DNA of 64,000 bases from Woeseia sp. (GCA_021773015.1 JAJFKW010000001.1:496001-560000); one strand, 5' to 3'. Numbered from the stretch's first letter, positions 23,769 to 33,197 are shown. Numbers and translations are program-made. Notes: generated from the sequence alone by a model not told the origin.

Positions 23769-24130
23769 GGGGGCGACTTGGCTTCGACGTGGGTTGCGAA
23801 ACTCTGAGTGCATGCCGAGGGACAGATCACCTCGTAAAACCAGCTGTAACACTTATAGTTGCCAACGACGACAACTACGCACTAGCTGCTTAAAAAACAG
23901 CCTAGAGCCCTCTGCCCGGATCGTGCCTATGCGTCCGGATCCCAGGGGTCACCGACATGGGACCGCGGCGCGAATTTGCTTGGTGTTCAAACCGTTAAAT
24001 CTTAGCTGAGCTGGTTGCTGGTTTTCCCTGCCCGTCGGGTAGCCAGTGATGAGATCAAAGACGGAATAAGCATGTAGACCTTTGAGCGGAGGACTTGCGG
24101 ACGCGGGTTCGATTCCCGCCGCCTCCACCA
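23769..24130 (+). ncRNA. ssrA: tmRNA (10Sa RNA), one-piece
   Basis: Rescues stalled ribosomes by trans-translation and tags the nascent peptide for proteolysis. The 5' end GGGGGC (23769-23774) pairs with GCCTCC of the 3' acceptor before ACCA (24127-24130), with one G-U. The tRNA-like end contains the T-arm GGTTCGATTCC with CCA encoded. The tag frame GCC AAC GAC GAC AAC TAC GCA CTA GCT GCT then TAA runs 23861-23893 and gives ANDDNYALAA, the tag also found in Pseudomonas. Length 362 nt is normal. It lies behind smpB. Its last 24 bases, plus one, are repeated at 24280-24304. Confidence 0.97.
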
Positions 24131-24131
24131 A
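24107..24131 (+). repeat. Copy 1 of a 25-bp direct repeat: ssrA 3' end (attL-like)
   Basis: The T-arm and acceptor 3' end of ssrA from 24107 to 24131 is repeated exactly at 24280-24304. The 3' end of ssrA is a classic integrase attachment core. Confidence 0.8.
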
Positions 24132-24138
24132 CAAAATG

Positions 24139-24165
24139 TAGCCCCGCTTCGGCGGGGCTATTTTG
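24139..24165 (+). terminator. Intrinsic terminator of ssrA
   Basis: TAGCCCCGC (24139-24147), a TTCG loop, then GCGGGGCTA (24152-24160), a perfect 9-bp stem with a tetraloop, followed by TTTTG. Confidence 0.9.
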
Positions 24166-24279
24166 TCTGCGGGCCGCAGGAACTCTCGCGTAGGACATTT
24201 TCACATTTACCGTTTTCTGCACTGAAGATCAATCCGCAGCAATCCCTGTGATTTGTTCATCAATGCAGGCGGATTGGGA

Positions 24280-24304
24280 GTTCGATTCCCGCCGCCTCCA
24301 CCAA
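24280..24304 (+). repeat. Copy 2 of the 25-bp ssrA-end repeat (attR-like scar)
   Basis: Exact copy of 24107-24131, including the encoded CCA. The 148 bp between copies holds the ssrA terminator and about 110 bp with no gene. The sequence to the left of this copy does not form a full tmRNA domain. It fits the leftover of an integrated element after internal deletion. Confidence 0.75.
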
Positions 24305-24329
24305 TAAAAAGGCCACCGAAAAGGTGGCC
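24304..24329 (-). terminator. Intrinsic terminator after the 24354-26069 lipoprotein gene
   Basis: GGCCACC (24329-24323 on the minus strand), a 5-nt loop, then GGTGGCC (24317-24311) followed by TTTTTAT on the minus strand. It lies 25 bp past the lipoprotein stop and touches the second ssrA-end repeat. Confidence 0.85.
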
Positions 24330-24353
24330 TTAAGATTCGATCAAAATTGCCAA

Positions 24354-26069
24354 TCAGTCGTCAACAAACTCCGTTCGGCTCGGCATTTCGACGCCACGTT
24401 CGGTGAAGTTGATGTCAACCGATACGTGCCCAATCCAATCCGCGAGCGCCGTCATCATCTTTGCCATCTCCTCCGCCGTTTCGGCAGAGAGTTCGTCTGA
24501 GTTCGCGGCGCCAGACTTCATTACCTCACCAATGAATTTGTAATAACGGCCAGCATTCATATTCATGCTTGTAAACGGCTTAGACGGTGCAAGTCCTGCC
24601 GACATCAATCCTTTGAGCTCGCTCTCAGCATCGCCACCAATAGCCACCGCCAATGCGTCGTCGGTCATTGCCACATAGGCTTCAGAGATGCCAGGTACAA
24701 TCGGCGGCAATTGCATGCTCACGGGTACGCCATCCGCCTCTATCTCAAGCCCTGCAAGTCCCGGCAACATCATTGATCCCATGGCCAGTAGTGCTTGCGG
24801 GTTATCGATTGCAATCAGTACGCTGCCGTCAATGGAGGTCGGTGGCTGTTTCGTCGCCATATCCAGACCCTCAATCGCATCGACGTTCGCCAAAAAGCCC
24901 CTAAAACCGCTCGCCATCGGTGGCAACGGTTGATCTAGCATAGCCCTGCCTTGCGTTGCCTCATCCTGGAATTCTGCAAGCAACTCGCACTCATAGGGAT
25001 CTGCTTCCATCGCGTCGAACCTGGCGGACATGAACTCTTTCGTCGCGCCGACATCGACGCTGAAGCCGTAGGAAAAAAGATCGGCCATGTGCGTGCCCAA
25101 CCCCGGCACCGGCGCAGTGATTGTGGTCAATCCAGCCGCTATATCGGATCGAAGCTCCGCAACGAACAAACCAGATGCGCCTGCCGTGCTGACCTCTGTG
25201 TTGCCGGCGTAAAGGCGCGGCATTATCTTGGCCATTTCGCCTATTTCGCTTTTGCAGACGTCGCTGAGCGAAGCCGGATCGTAGTCCATAAGCGCGAGCA
25301 GTTCCTTATTCGTACCTGACTGTTCGTCGGTAAACGTGGCGACGATTCGGGTGACATCAACCAACAAGATCTGGAACATCTTAAAATCGTTATCTTTGAT
25401 CAATTTATCCAGTTCACCGGAATCGGCAATGCTGTTTTCCGGCCGCGAAATACCTAGCGCAGATTTCAACAGATCTTCGGACCGCTCCGAAGGTAATACT
25501 GTAATGACCATGTCATCCTCGATGAGCGCAATGACTAACTGGGCTTCTTCATCGCCGGCATAGCGATATTGTTGGCCGTCGATCTCAGCAATACTCATCT
25601 TCGCTTCAGCTTTTTCTTCAATTCTTGCAATCGTTTCTTCCATGAGCTTCGCGTCAGTGAGTCGCATGCGAAATACTGGTAGCAAACCATCGCCGTATAA
25701 CACAGTTGCCGTTTCACGACCGATACCGGCACCACGTAATCCTTCGATCGTAAGCAGCGCTTCTATTTCATCGAATATCGCATCGCTTTTGGCTCGTTCT
25801 TCATCGGACACCTGAGAAATCTTGTCGCTTATCAATGACCGCAGAAAAGACATGTAGGTCGGCAAAACCAGATCGATTTGCTGCTCGAACTTGTCCATTA
25901 CGTCATCGGGCAGTGGCTCGAGCGACGCAAACACGTATGGCGTATCAGCGGGAATGAATCCCAATAGGGAGTCTGGCGACGAAATGTCTGATGACTTGCT
26001 GCAAGAAATTGCAATTCCTGCAAATAAGGACGCTAAGGCAACAAGCCGGAGCGATTTCGATTTGATCAT
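24354..26069 (-). CDS. Unknown large lipoprotein (571 aa)
   Basis: I do not recognise a characterised family. From the ATG at 26069, MIKSKSLRLVALASLFAGIA leads to a lipobox IAISC, so it is probably a lipoprotein; in-frame ATGs at 26081 and 26114 would add 4 or 15 residues. After a Ser-rich linker comes SLLGFIPADTPYVFASLEPL, which recalls the first strand of DUF3352-like surface proteins, but that is only a resemblance. The rest is soluble, acidic, without membrane segments or a catalytic motif I can name; repeated short patterns (FKMFQILLVDVTR, VLIAIDNPQALLAMG) suggest tandem related folds. It has its own terminator and is divergent from the saccharopine-dehydrogenase-like gene. Confidence 0.8.
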   Translation of the reverse strand: MIKSKSLRLVALASLFAGIAISCSKSSDISSPDSLLGFIPADTPYVFASLEPLPDDVMDKFEQQIDLVLPTYMSFLRSLISDKISQVSDEERAKSDAIFDEIEALLTIEGLRGAGIGRETATVLYGDGLLPVFRMRLTDAKLMEETIARIEEKAEAKMSIAEIDGQQYRYAGDEEAQLVIALIEDDMVITVLPSERSEDLLKSALGISRPENSIADSGELDKLIKDNDFKMFQILLVDVTRIVATFTDEQSGTNKELLALMDYDPASLSDVCKSEIGEMAKIMPRLYAGNTEVSTAGASGLFVAELRSDIAAGLTTITAPVPGLGTHMADLFSYGFSVDVGATKEFMSARFDAMEADPYECELLAEFQDEATQGRAMLDQPLPPMASGFRGFLANVDAIEGLDMATKQPPTSIDGSVLIAIDNPQALLAMGSMMLPGLAGLEIEADGVPVSMQLPPIVPGISEAYVAMTDDALAVAIGGDAESELKGLMSAGLAPSKPFTSMNMNAGRYYKFIGEVMKSGAANSDELSAETAEEMAKMMTALADWIGHVSVDINFTERGVEMPSRTEFVDD

Positions 26070-26229
26070 GGCGATGTCCATTTTAGTAAATTCACGGCAC
26101 ACTAGTGCGTTCACCGTGACGTGTCGTTGATTCAGATCACATGACGGTAGCGGTTAATACAGGGGCATACGGTGGATAATAGCCCAACTAGTCTACCTAG
26201 GTCAGCAAATATCCGATCTGGCAGCCGGC

Positions 26230-26271
26230 AATGTGCTGGCATGCCGGTGAGATCGACCGCACCAGCACATT
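26230..26271. repeat. 10-bp perfect inverted repeat in a divergent gap
   Basis: AATGTGCTGG (26230-26239) and CCAGCACATT (26262-26271) are perfect inverted copies around a 22-nt centre. They lie in the 269-bp gap between the divergent lipoprotein (start 26069) and the reductase-like gene (start 26339). They could form a hairpin in a leader RNA or be paired operator half-sites. The rest of this gap shows nothing I recognise. Confidence 0.5.
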
Positions 26272-26338
26272 CGCGACCGACGAAAGTGGCACGGTGTGCG
26301 ATTGGGTTTTGTGCAACCGCAAGAAATAGGCAAATCTG

Positions 26339-27589
26339 ATGGAAAATACGACAGATACTAAGGAGCGCAGCTACGACGTTGTCGTATTTGGTGCAAGCGG
26401 ATTCACAGGCAAGTTGGTCGTCGAGTATTTGGCGAAAACCTATCCCACTGGACAGAATCTGCGCTGGGCAATTGCAGGTCGCAGCCAACAAAAACTTGAG
26501 GCGGCTATTGCGACACTTAGCCATACGGCAAAACGGCCGGATATTGTCGTTGCTGACGGTCTCGACGTATCTTCAATGCGGTCGCTTGCCATGCGTAGCC
26601 GCGCGATTCTCAGCACGGTTGGGCCCTACGCACTTTACGGCGATGCGCTAGTCGCCGCTTGTGCAGAAAACGGCACACACTATTGCGACTTATCAGCAGA
26701 AGTTCAGTGGATTCGTCGAATGATCGACAGCCACCAGAAAACCGCCCAAGGCACTGGCGCAAGAATAGTCCACAGTTGCGGTTTCGACTCGATTCCCTCC
26801 GACTTGGGCGTAGAGTTTCTAAATGGGCACGCCAGCCACGAAACGGGCATGCCATGCAGTAAAGTCGACCTTATTGTCATGGCCATGCGCGGTGGCGGCA
26901 GTGGCGGCACCATCGCCAGCGGCCTAAATATATTGGACGAGAGTAAAAAAGATCCGCAGGTGGCTAAACTTTTACGAGATCCCTACAGTCTCAACCCGCA
27001 CGATAAACGCGATGGCGCAGACAAGAATGATTCTCGCGGCGCTCGATACAACGAACTTGCCGGTCGCTGGACCGCACCATTCGTTATGGCAATGATCAAT
27101 ACGCGAATTGTACGGCGTAGCAATGCATTGCTGGACTACGCGTATGGTAAGGATTTTCGCTATACAGAATCGGTAAACACTGGCAAAGGCATGTCCGGTC
27201 GCATAAAAGCCCAAGCTTATGCTGCGGGATTGACGACAATGATTGCTGCAAGCTTATTCGAACCCAGCCGAAAATATGTAATTAATAAGATTATTCCGGA
27301 TCCCGGAGAAGGACCCAGTGCGGATGAAAGGGAGAATGGATTTTTCAATATCGCATTATTTGGGCAAAGGCTTGATGACGGCAAAATAATTACAGCAAGG
27401 GTTATTGGCGATCGAGATCCAGGTTACGGGTCAACCAGCAAAATGCTCGCCGAAAGCGCCGTGTGCCTGGCGCAAGATGATCTACCAGTTGGCGGAGGAT
27501 TTTGGACTCCCGCGTCTGCAATGGGTGCTACGTTGCGTAATCGACTGATTAAGAATGCCGGCGTCAGTTTTACAATAGAATCTATTTGA
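26339..27589 (+). CDS. Saccharopine dehydrogenase-like / trans-acting enoyl reductase family protein
   Basis: NAD(P)-binding oxidoreductase of the saccharopine dehydrogenase NADP-binding family (Pfam Sacchrp_dh_NADP); mycobacterial relatives act as trans enoyl reductases in lipid synthesis. The 416-residue length fits. The Rossmann start is YDVVVFGASGFTGKLVVEYL. Further motifs are WAIAGRSQQKL, STVGPYALYGDALV, NGTHYCDLSAEVQWIRRMI and HSCGFDSIPSDLGV, all typical. Substrate is unknown; a lipid link is suggested by the adjacent acyltransferase fusion, with which it overlaps tail-to-tail by 8 bp. Confidence 0.88.
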   Translation: MENTTDTKERSYDVVVFGASGFTGKLVVEYLAKTYPTGQNLRWAIAGRSQQKLEAAIATLSHTAKRPDIVVADGLDVSSMRSLAMRSRAILSTVGPYALYGDALVAACAENGTHYCDLSAEVQWIRRMIDSHQKTAQGTGARIVHSCGFDSIPSDLGVEFLNGHASHETGMPCSKVDLIVMAMRGGGSGGTIASGLNILDESKKDPQVAKLLRDPYSLNPHDKRDGADKNDSRGARYNELAGRWTAPFVMAMINTRIVRRSNALLDYAYGKDFRYTESVNTGKGMSGRIKAQAYAAGLTTMIAASLFEPSRKYVINKIIPDPGEGPSADERENGFFNIALFGQRLDDGKIITARVIGDRDPGYGSTSKMLAESAVCLAQDDLPVGGGFWTPASAMGATLRNRLIKNAGVSFTIESI

Positions 27590-29039
27590 CGCGTTTCAGT
27601 CTCGCAGGTTGTTCCGCTATTTGCCCTAGTGTTTTGAGGAATGCATTGCGAACTTCGGCGACGTGATCATCGACCGTATCTGCCGTCCAACCCGACGTGT
27701 CATATGGCTCTAAAACATCGACGTTTACAATCGACGGCCTGACAAAAAAACCGCCTTTCGGAAGAACATCGGCTGCATTGTGGATGACGATAGGCACAAC
27801 TGGCACGCCAGCCTGCATTGCAATATGAAACGGACCTTTCTTGAAAGGTCCAAGCTTGTCACCCGCACTGCGGGTGCCCTCAGGTGCAATAGCAACCGAC
27901 AGGCCGTCTTGCAACGTTGTAACGACCGGCCGCAATGCCTCAATCGCGCGTTGTTGATTTTTGCGATCAACGAATACGGTATCGGCGACTCGAAACACTG
28001 GACCTACCAGAGGGTTTTTCGCTATCTCCTGCTTCGCAATCGCGGTGAAATCACGCCGTAACAATTTGGCAATGATGAGTACATCGATGGCGCTCTGGTG
28101 ATTGAATAGGAATACCGCCGGCCGCCGCTGCCATAGAAAATGTTCACCCGTAATCTGCACGTCGAGACCCGCAAGTGCACTACCGTATTCTCCCCACGTG
28201 GTTACGGCGAGATTGACCGCATCACGCCGCGACCGATTCAGCAACCATGTCGGGAGAATTTGCAGTGCGGCAGAAAAAAAAGCGCCATAAACTAAGCCCG
28301 TACGCACGAATTCACGAACGCCTGGGAAGCCACGACTCGAAAATTTGCGGACGGGCCAATTGCGCACACGTGCCGCTTCCTCCAGTTTGCGATCTGGATT
28401 CAATGGTCTTGGAAAACCAACGGCTTCAAGCATCGGCAGATCTTCATAACCGTCGCTATAAAAATAGCTACTTTCTAGTGATGCTGATGTGTCCACGACA
28501 AACGCTTCGGCGGCAACGCGCTTTCCGTCCGCGAATACCAGTGGCTCACAGACCTCGCCCGTAAACTCACCGCCAGACACCTCCAAGTGATTGCAAAGGA
28601 CATGTTTTATGCCAAGTTCGTTAGCAATAGGGTCAATTTGGTAGCGCGTTGCGGATGACAGGATTACCAGCGTATGACCGCGTTGCTGATGCGCACGAAT
28701 CAGTGCACGTGATTCTGGATAGATGGCGCCGGCCAGGTACTTGCCGAAAACCTTTTCGCCAAGCTCCATGAATTCTTGTTCCGATGCGCCGGCAAGTGAT
28801 TCTGCAGCCTCTTCCAAAAGCGTTGAATACGGCGTATCGCTGACGCCGTGACCGACCAATCCGATAAATTGCTGAAATGCGTCCTGCGGCGTTAAGCCAC
28901 CACCGAGAACACGTTCGAGAAATATCGATGCGATGGAATAACCGAATATGATCGTTCCATCCAGATCGAAAAAAGCAACGGTTTCAGGCCCGCTCTGAGA
29001 TTCGTCAATTTCTCGCGTGATATGAGGATGGCTGCGCAA
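27582..29039 (-). CDS. HAD-IB phosphatase / PlsC-type acyltransferase fusion
   Basis: Two enzymes in one chain of 485 residues. The N-terminal HAD-IB domain has FFDLDGTI (D25, D27), LVILSSAT (motif II Ser) and YFYSDGYEDLPML (motif IV). The C-terminal 1-acyl-sn-glycerol-3-phosphate acyltransferase domain has NHQSAID (H314, D319), VFVDRKNQQRA and APEGTRS (E387). A hydrophobic stretch at about 248-266 may anchor it to the inner membrane. The fusion suggests lysophosphatidate acylation coupled to a phosphatase step, possibly on phosphatidate or phosphoserine-like lipids; this is inference. The start is TTG at 29039 with AAGAG upstream. Confidence 0.9.
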   Translation of the reverse strand: MRSHPHITREIDESQSGPETVAFFDLDGTIIFGYSIASIFLERVLGGGLTPQDAFQQFIGLVGHGVSDTPYSTLLEEAAESLAGASEQEFMELGEKVFGKYLAGAIYPESRALIRAHQQRGHTLVILSSATRYQIDPIANELGIKHVLCNHLEVSGGEFTGEVCEPLVFADGKRVAAEAFVVDTSASLESSYFYSDGYEDLPMLEAVGFPRPLNPDRKLEEAARVRNWPVRKFSSRGFPGVREFVRTGLVYGAFFSAALQILPTWLLNRSRRDAVNLAVTTWGEYGSALAGLDVQITGEHFLWQRRPAVFLFNHQSAIDVLIIAKLLRRDFTAIAKQEIAKNPLVGPVFRVADTVFVDRKNQQRAIEALRPVVTTLQDGLSVAIAPEGTRSAGDKLGPFKKGPFHIAMQAGVPVVPIVIHNAADVLPKGGFFVRPSIVNVDVLEPYDTSGWTADTVDDHVAEVRNAFLKTLGQIAEQPARLKRVK

Positions 29040-29195
29040 CGGTTACTCTTACAATGGCAATTAGTGGTCGAATCATAGCCTTTGATCGGCGATTTCACGA
29101 GCGGACCGAGCAAAAAAGCTGATTGTGTCGTCCGCGAGTAAGGATAGGAGACAATTAGTCCGGTCTAGCCCATATCAATTAGCAAATCCGCTCTC

Positions 29196-29201
29196 TATAA
29201 T
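29196..29201 (+). promoter_or_regulatory. Candidate -10 box of typA
   Basis: A consensus TATAAT lies 30 bp before the typA ATG. The -35 region at 17 bp spacing is poor. Confidence 0.4.
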
Positions 29202-29231
29202 CCGCGCCTCAGAAATCAAGTCGAACCCCAA

Positions 29232-31055
29232 ATGCCGGACATATCCCGCCTCAGAAATATTGCCATTGTCGCGCACGTCGACCATGGCAAGACCACACTC
29301 GTTGACCAACTGTTACAACAGTCGGGCATCCTTGGTGCACGAGCGGCCACACCGGATCGTGTGATGGACTCGAGCGACCTCGAACGAGAACGCGGGATTA
29401 CTATTCTGGCCAAAAATACCGCTCTCGATTGGGACAATTTTCGCATCAACATCGTCGATACACCGGGACATGCTGACTTCGGCGGCGAAGTCGAGCGTGT
29501 GCTGTCCATGGTCGACAGCGTTCTGCTTTTGGTCGATGCGGTAGATGGACCCATGCCGCAGACCCGTTTTGTCACGCAGAAGGCGTTCGACAAAGGCTTA
29601 GTGCCGGTGGTTGTCATTAATAAGGTCGATCGAGACGGAGCGCGCCCTGAATGGGTACTTGACCAGACGTTCGATTTGTTCGATCGACTGGGTGCGAACG
29701 ATGCGCAGCTGGATTTCCCCGTTATCTATGCGTCCGCGCTAGAGGGCTATGCGGGCACGGAACCGACTGTTCGCAGCGGCGATATGGCACCGCTTTTCGA
29801 TGCGATCGTAAACAACGTGCCGCACCCCGATGTCGATGTTGACGGCGCATTCCAACTGCAGGTATCCAGTCTTGACTACGATTCCTATGTGGGCGTTATG
29901 GGCATTGGACGAATACAGCGCGGGCAAATTCGAAGCAACTCGCCGGTAATTGTGGCTGCCGCCGACGGCACACAGCGTAAAGCGCGGCTTTTGGACCTAT
30001 ACGGATTTCACGGCCTCGAGAGAAAGAAAGTTGCGCACGCCGGTGCCGGCGATATTGTCGTCTTTAGCGGCATTGACCAGCTAGACATCTCGGATACGCT
30101 CTGTGACGTCCAGATCGTGGAAGCACTGCCACCACTCGCCGTCGACGAACCGACAATCAGTATGACTTTTCAAGTCAACAAATCACCTTTCGTTGGACAG
30201 GATGGGAAGTTTCTGACCAGCCGGCAAATCAGCGAACGACTCGACCAGGAATTGAAGCACAACGTCGCATTGCGCGTGGAGCCAACCGACGACCCAGACA
30301 AGTTTCGCGTATCGGGGCGCGGCGAGCTGCACCTTTCGGTATTACTCGAAACCATGCGTCGCGAAGGTTATGAGCTGGCGGTTTCCCGCCCTGAGGTCAT
30401 TATTCATGAGGAAAACGGCCAGCAGCTGGAACCCTGGGAACAGCTGACGGTAGACTTTGACGAGATCTACCAAGGTGCCGTAATGACGCGTCTCGCAGAT
30501 CGTAAAGGCGAGTTGCTGGGGATGATTCCGGATGGCAAAGGCAGAATGCGACTCGACTATCGAATACCGACCCGAGGACTGATCGGTTTTCGAACCGAAT
30601 ATCTCACTGCAACCTCCGGCACGGGGCTCATTTATCACGTATTCGAAAAATACGACGTGATGGTCAGCGGGACGATTGGCCAAAGAAACAATGGTGTGTT
30701 GGTTTCCATGGTGAACGGAAAAGCGCTCGCCTACGCTTTGTTCAATCTGCAGGAGCGTGGCCGGCTATTTATTGGCCATGGCCAACCGGTCTACGAGGGC
30801 ATGATTATCGGCATACACAGCCGCCGCAATGACTTGGTGGTGAATCCAACGAAAGCGAAACAGCTAAACAATATCCGCGCCGCTGGCAACGACGAAAATA
30901 TCGTATTGAGCCCACCCGTTCGATATTCGTTGGAGCAGGCGTTGGAGTTTATCGATGATGATGAATTACTCGAAATAACGCCCCTAAATATACGATTAAG
31001 AAAGAAAACTTTGCGTGAGAATGAGCGCAAGCGTGACGCGAGATTGCAGGCGTAG
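29232..31055 (+). CDS. typA: Ribosome-associated GTPase TypA/BipA
   Basis: Translational GTPase of the EF-G group, needed for 50S assembly and growth in cold or stress. The 607-residue length is normal. G1 [17 protein letters not shown], the switch region [15 protein letters not shown]3 [14 protein letters not shown] and G4 NKVDR are all visible. They are followed by EF-Tu-like domain 2, EF-G domain 3 and the BipA-specific C-terminal domain ([20 protein letters not shown]). The ATG at 29232 is used. It is divergent from the HAD/acyltransferase gene. Confidence 0.97.
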   Translation: MPDISRLRNIAIVAHVDHGKTTLVDQLLQQSGILGARAATPDRVMDSSDLERERGITILAKNTALDWDNFRINIVDTPGHADFGGEVERVLSMVDSVLLLVDAVDGPMPQTRFVTQKAFDKGLVPVVVINKVDRDGARPEWVLDQTFDLFDRLGANDAQLDFPVIYASALEGYAGTEPTVRSGDMAPLFDAIVNNVPHPDVDVDGAFQLQVSSLDYDSYVGVMGIGRIQRGQIRSNSPVIVAAADGTQRKARLLDLYGFHGLERKKVAHAGAGDIVVFSGIDQLDISDTLCDVQIVEALPPLAVDEPTISMTFQVNKSPFVGQDGKFLTSRQISERLDQELKHNVALRVEPTDDPDKFRVSGRGELHLSVLLETMRREGYELAVSRPEVIIHEENGQQLEPWEQLTVDFDEIYQGAVMTRLADRKGELLGMIPDGKGRMRLDYRIPTRGLIGFRTEYLTATSGTGLIYHVFEKYDVMVSGTIGQRNNGVLVSMVNGKALAYALFNLQERGRLFIGHGQPVYEGMIIGIHSRRNDLVVNPTKAKQLNNIRAAGNDENIVLSPPVRYSLEQALEFIDDDELLEITPLNIRLRKKTLRENERKRDARLQA

Positions 31056-31227
31056 AACACGCTGCCGGCTCGATGCAAAACGCAATCAGAACTAGCCCGG
31101 CAACCCTTACCGGGCCCGATATACCGGTCAGCCAGCAGCGGGTGAACACACGATTCGGCACACAGTTGTTGCACGAATTCGAAGAATGCCTCCGACGTTC
31201 CGGTCAACCTACCGCCGCCGCCGATTG

Positions 31228-32214
31228 ATGGACCCCACGCTCGCCTACACCGAATTAACCCCCGACGATATTTTGACATCGCTGGAGCAAGTAGGTTATG
31301 CATGCGACGGACGTTTTTTAGCACTCAATAGCTACGAAAACCGTGTTTATCAAGTCGGTATCGAAAATGCAGATGCGGTGGTTGCCAAGTTTTACCGGCC
31401 CGGCCGTTGGAGTGACGATGCGATTCATGAAGAGCACGACTTCAGTGTCGAGCTGGCAGCGCAGGAAATCCCTGTCGTCGCGCCGCTTCAGCAAGACGGG
31501 ATCTCGCTGCATCATTGCGGGCCGTTTCGCGTATCGGTGAGTCCTTGTAAAGGGGGGCGCGCACCCGATCTGGACAACGAGCAACTGCTGCGGCAACTCG
31601 GCCGTCTGGTCGCCAGAATTCATCTTGTTGGCAGCACAGATACCTTCAAACATCGACCGACAATCGATATAGCGTCGTACGGCGAAGCATCGATTGATTT
31701 CTTGTTGGAAAACGAATTCATACCGTTCGAAATGAACGATGTCTACGAGGGGATTGTTGACCACCTGCTGGACAATGTCGTCAATTGTTACGATCGCGCG
31801 GGCAACGTCGCAGAAATTCGGCTACATGCTGATTTTCACCCTGGCAACGTTTTGGTCAATCAGGAGCAGCTTCATATCGTTGATCTCGATGACGCCAGGC
31901 ATGGCCCATCGATCCAGGACTTATGGATGTTTCTCTCTGGCGATCGGCATGAGCAACAGCCGCAACTCAGCGCATTATTGGAAGGATACGAGGAATTTCG
32001 ACGCTTTGACCCTCGTGAGTTACATCTGATCGAAGCATTACGTAGCTTGCGAATCGTGCACTACGCGGCGTGGCTCGCACGACGCTGGGACGATCCTGCG
32101 TTCAAACGGGGCTTCCCGTGGTTCAACAGTCGACGCTTTTGGGATGAGCATATTCTGACGCTTCGCGAGCAGATTGCCCTGATGGACGAAGCACCTTTGA
32201 GCTACTCAACATAG
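31228..32214 (+). CDS. srkA: Stress-response Ser/Thr kinase SrkA (YihE/RdoA)
   Basis: APH-fold protein kinase; in E. coli it protects against envelope-stress-linked cell death. I use the ATG at 31228 (328 aa, MDPTLAYTELTPDDILTSLE), matching the family start; the frame opens 14 codons earlier. Motifs: LNSYENRVYQVG (N-lobe), VVAKFYRPGRW (ATP-binding Lys), HADFHPGNVLV (catalytic loop) and IVDLDDARHGPSIQDLWM (metal-binding DxD), close to E. coli YihE. It is on the typA strand 172 bp later. No dsbA follows, unlike E. coli. Confidence 0.93.
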   Translation: MDPTLAYTELTPDDILTSLEQVGYACDGRFLALNSYENRVYQVGIENADAVVAKFYRPGRWSDDAIHEEHDFSVELAAQEIPVVAPLQQDGISLHHCGPFRVSVSPCKGGRAPDLDNEQLLRQLGRLVARIHLVGSTDTFKHRPTIDIASYGEASIDFLLENEFIPFEMNDVYEGIVDHLLDNVVNCYDRAGNVAEIRLHADFHPGNVLVNQEQLHIVDLDDARHGPSIQDLWMFLSGDRHEQQPQLSALLEGYEEFRRFDPRELHLIEALRSLRIVHYAAWLARRWDDPAFKRGFPWFNSRRFWDEHILTLREQIALMDEAPLSYST

Positions 32215-32504
32215 TGCAATTGTCGAAACCCTGGACAGCCGACCTGGCGACCACTTCTGGCGTCGACCTTCGTCGGCAAGGCATTGCTAGCACATTTCAC
32301 TTAATAATCAGCAGCCTAACGCCTTGCCACGCGGTTCCGAGCTAGTACGGCCTTAACCTATGCCGGTTGCACAAGCTGCATACCCAGTCTACAGTCTGCC
32401 AGGCACCACGCGGTTGAACAAAGTTGGGAACTCTAGCGCTCACAAAGGCTCTGATACTTGCAGAAACATGAACTCACCACGCCTGGTTTGGAATTAACGA
32501 CCTA
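32215..32504. other. 290-bp gap with no gene
   Basis: No open frame with gene-like features. It contains an 8-bp inverted repeat GGCAAGGC (32275-32282) / GCCTTGCC (32321-32328) and two direct copies of CCACGCGGTT further on. No promoter or terminator is convincing; it may be decayed sequence. Confidence 0.5.
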
Positions 32505-33197
32505 ATGGCACGAAAGCGACAATCTCTCCCGATTTTAGCGTTGCTCGTCACGCTGGGCGCATGCGGCTCGCAAGTCACTGTGTCCGACCCACAAATACCA
32601 GAACCGCTCATCGATAAACTGCCATTGTCGGTCGCTGGACGCTATCCAGATTCATTCAACAACTTCGTTCACAACGAAGAGGTAGCAGGCAAAGAAAAAT
32701 GGACGATCAATATGGGATCAGCAAACAAGAAGCTGTTTTCCCAGCTATTTGGGTGGATGTTTAGCGACTATCGCGAGATCGGTCCCGGCGTTGATCCGCG
32801 CGACTTGGAAATAGACGCGTTAATCGAACCCAGTATTGACGCTTTCGAATTTTCGGTCCCCAATCAAAGCCAAACACCCGAATTTGCCGTCTGGATTCGA
32901 TACCGGATTAAAGTATTCGACAAAGAAGGTAAGCAGATCGCAAATTGGCCAATCGCAGCTTATGGCAAGGCGCAGACATCGACATTCGGTGGCGATAATG
33001 CCTTGCAAGCCGCAGCGGTTTTGGCCATGCGTGACGCTGCAGCGCTCGTCATCTTACAGATGGACAAGTCCACCGGCATAAGCAAATTGAGTTCCGCTGT
33101 TAGAGATCGTGCGCTGCCGGCGACAACAACAGGTTTGAGTGAAAACGAAATTGAAACCACCGTAGCTGAGGAATCTGTCGATGATACAGGCAACTAG
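32505..33197 (+). CDS. Unknown lipoprotein (230 aa)
   Basis: Not recognised. MARKRQSLPILALLVTLGAC is a lipoprotein signal peptide with C20. The mature part contains IPEPLIDKLPLSVAGRYP and a domain with IDALIEPSIDAFEFSVP, then IRYRIKVFDKEGKQIANWPI. Such beta-rich patterns recall periplasmic accessory lipoproteins that build a protein surface, but no name is justified. The C terminus is helix-rich and Ala-rich. Its last 17 bp overlap the start of the next lipoprotein, so the pair is probably translated together and exported together. Confidence 0.8.
   Translation: MARKRQSLPILALLVTLGACGSQVTVSDPQIPEPLIDKLPLSVAGRYPDSFNNFVHNEEVAGKEKWTINMGSANKKLFSQLFGWMFSDYREIGPGVDPRDLEIDALIEPSIDAFEFSVPNQSQTPEFAVWIRYRIKVFDKEGKQIANWPIAAYGKAQTSTFGGDNALQAAAVLAMRDAAALVILQMDKSTGISKLSSAVRDRALPATTTGLSENEIETTVAEESVDDTGN

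Noticed and set aside
24280-24303. A tRNA gene ending at the second ssrA-like end
   Set aside because: Only the T-arm and acceptor 3' half exist; upstream there is no D-arm, anticodon arm or pairing 5' acceptor strand.
31093-31116. GCCCGG/CCGGGC hairpin after typA as a terminator
   Set aside because: The stem is 6 bp with a 9-nt loop and no U-run follows.
30791-31324. 177-codon open frame on the minus strand across the typA end
   Set aside because: It is antisense to typA, Ser- and Arg-rich without family motifs, and has no ribosome site. A shadow frame.
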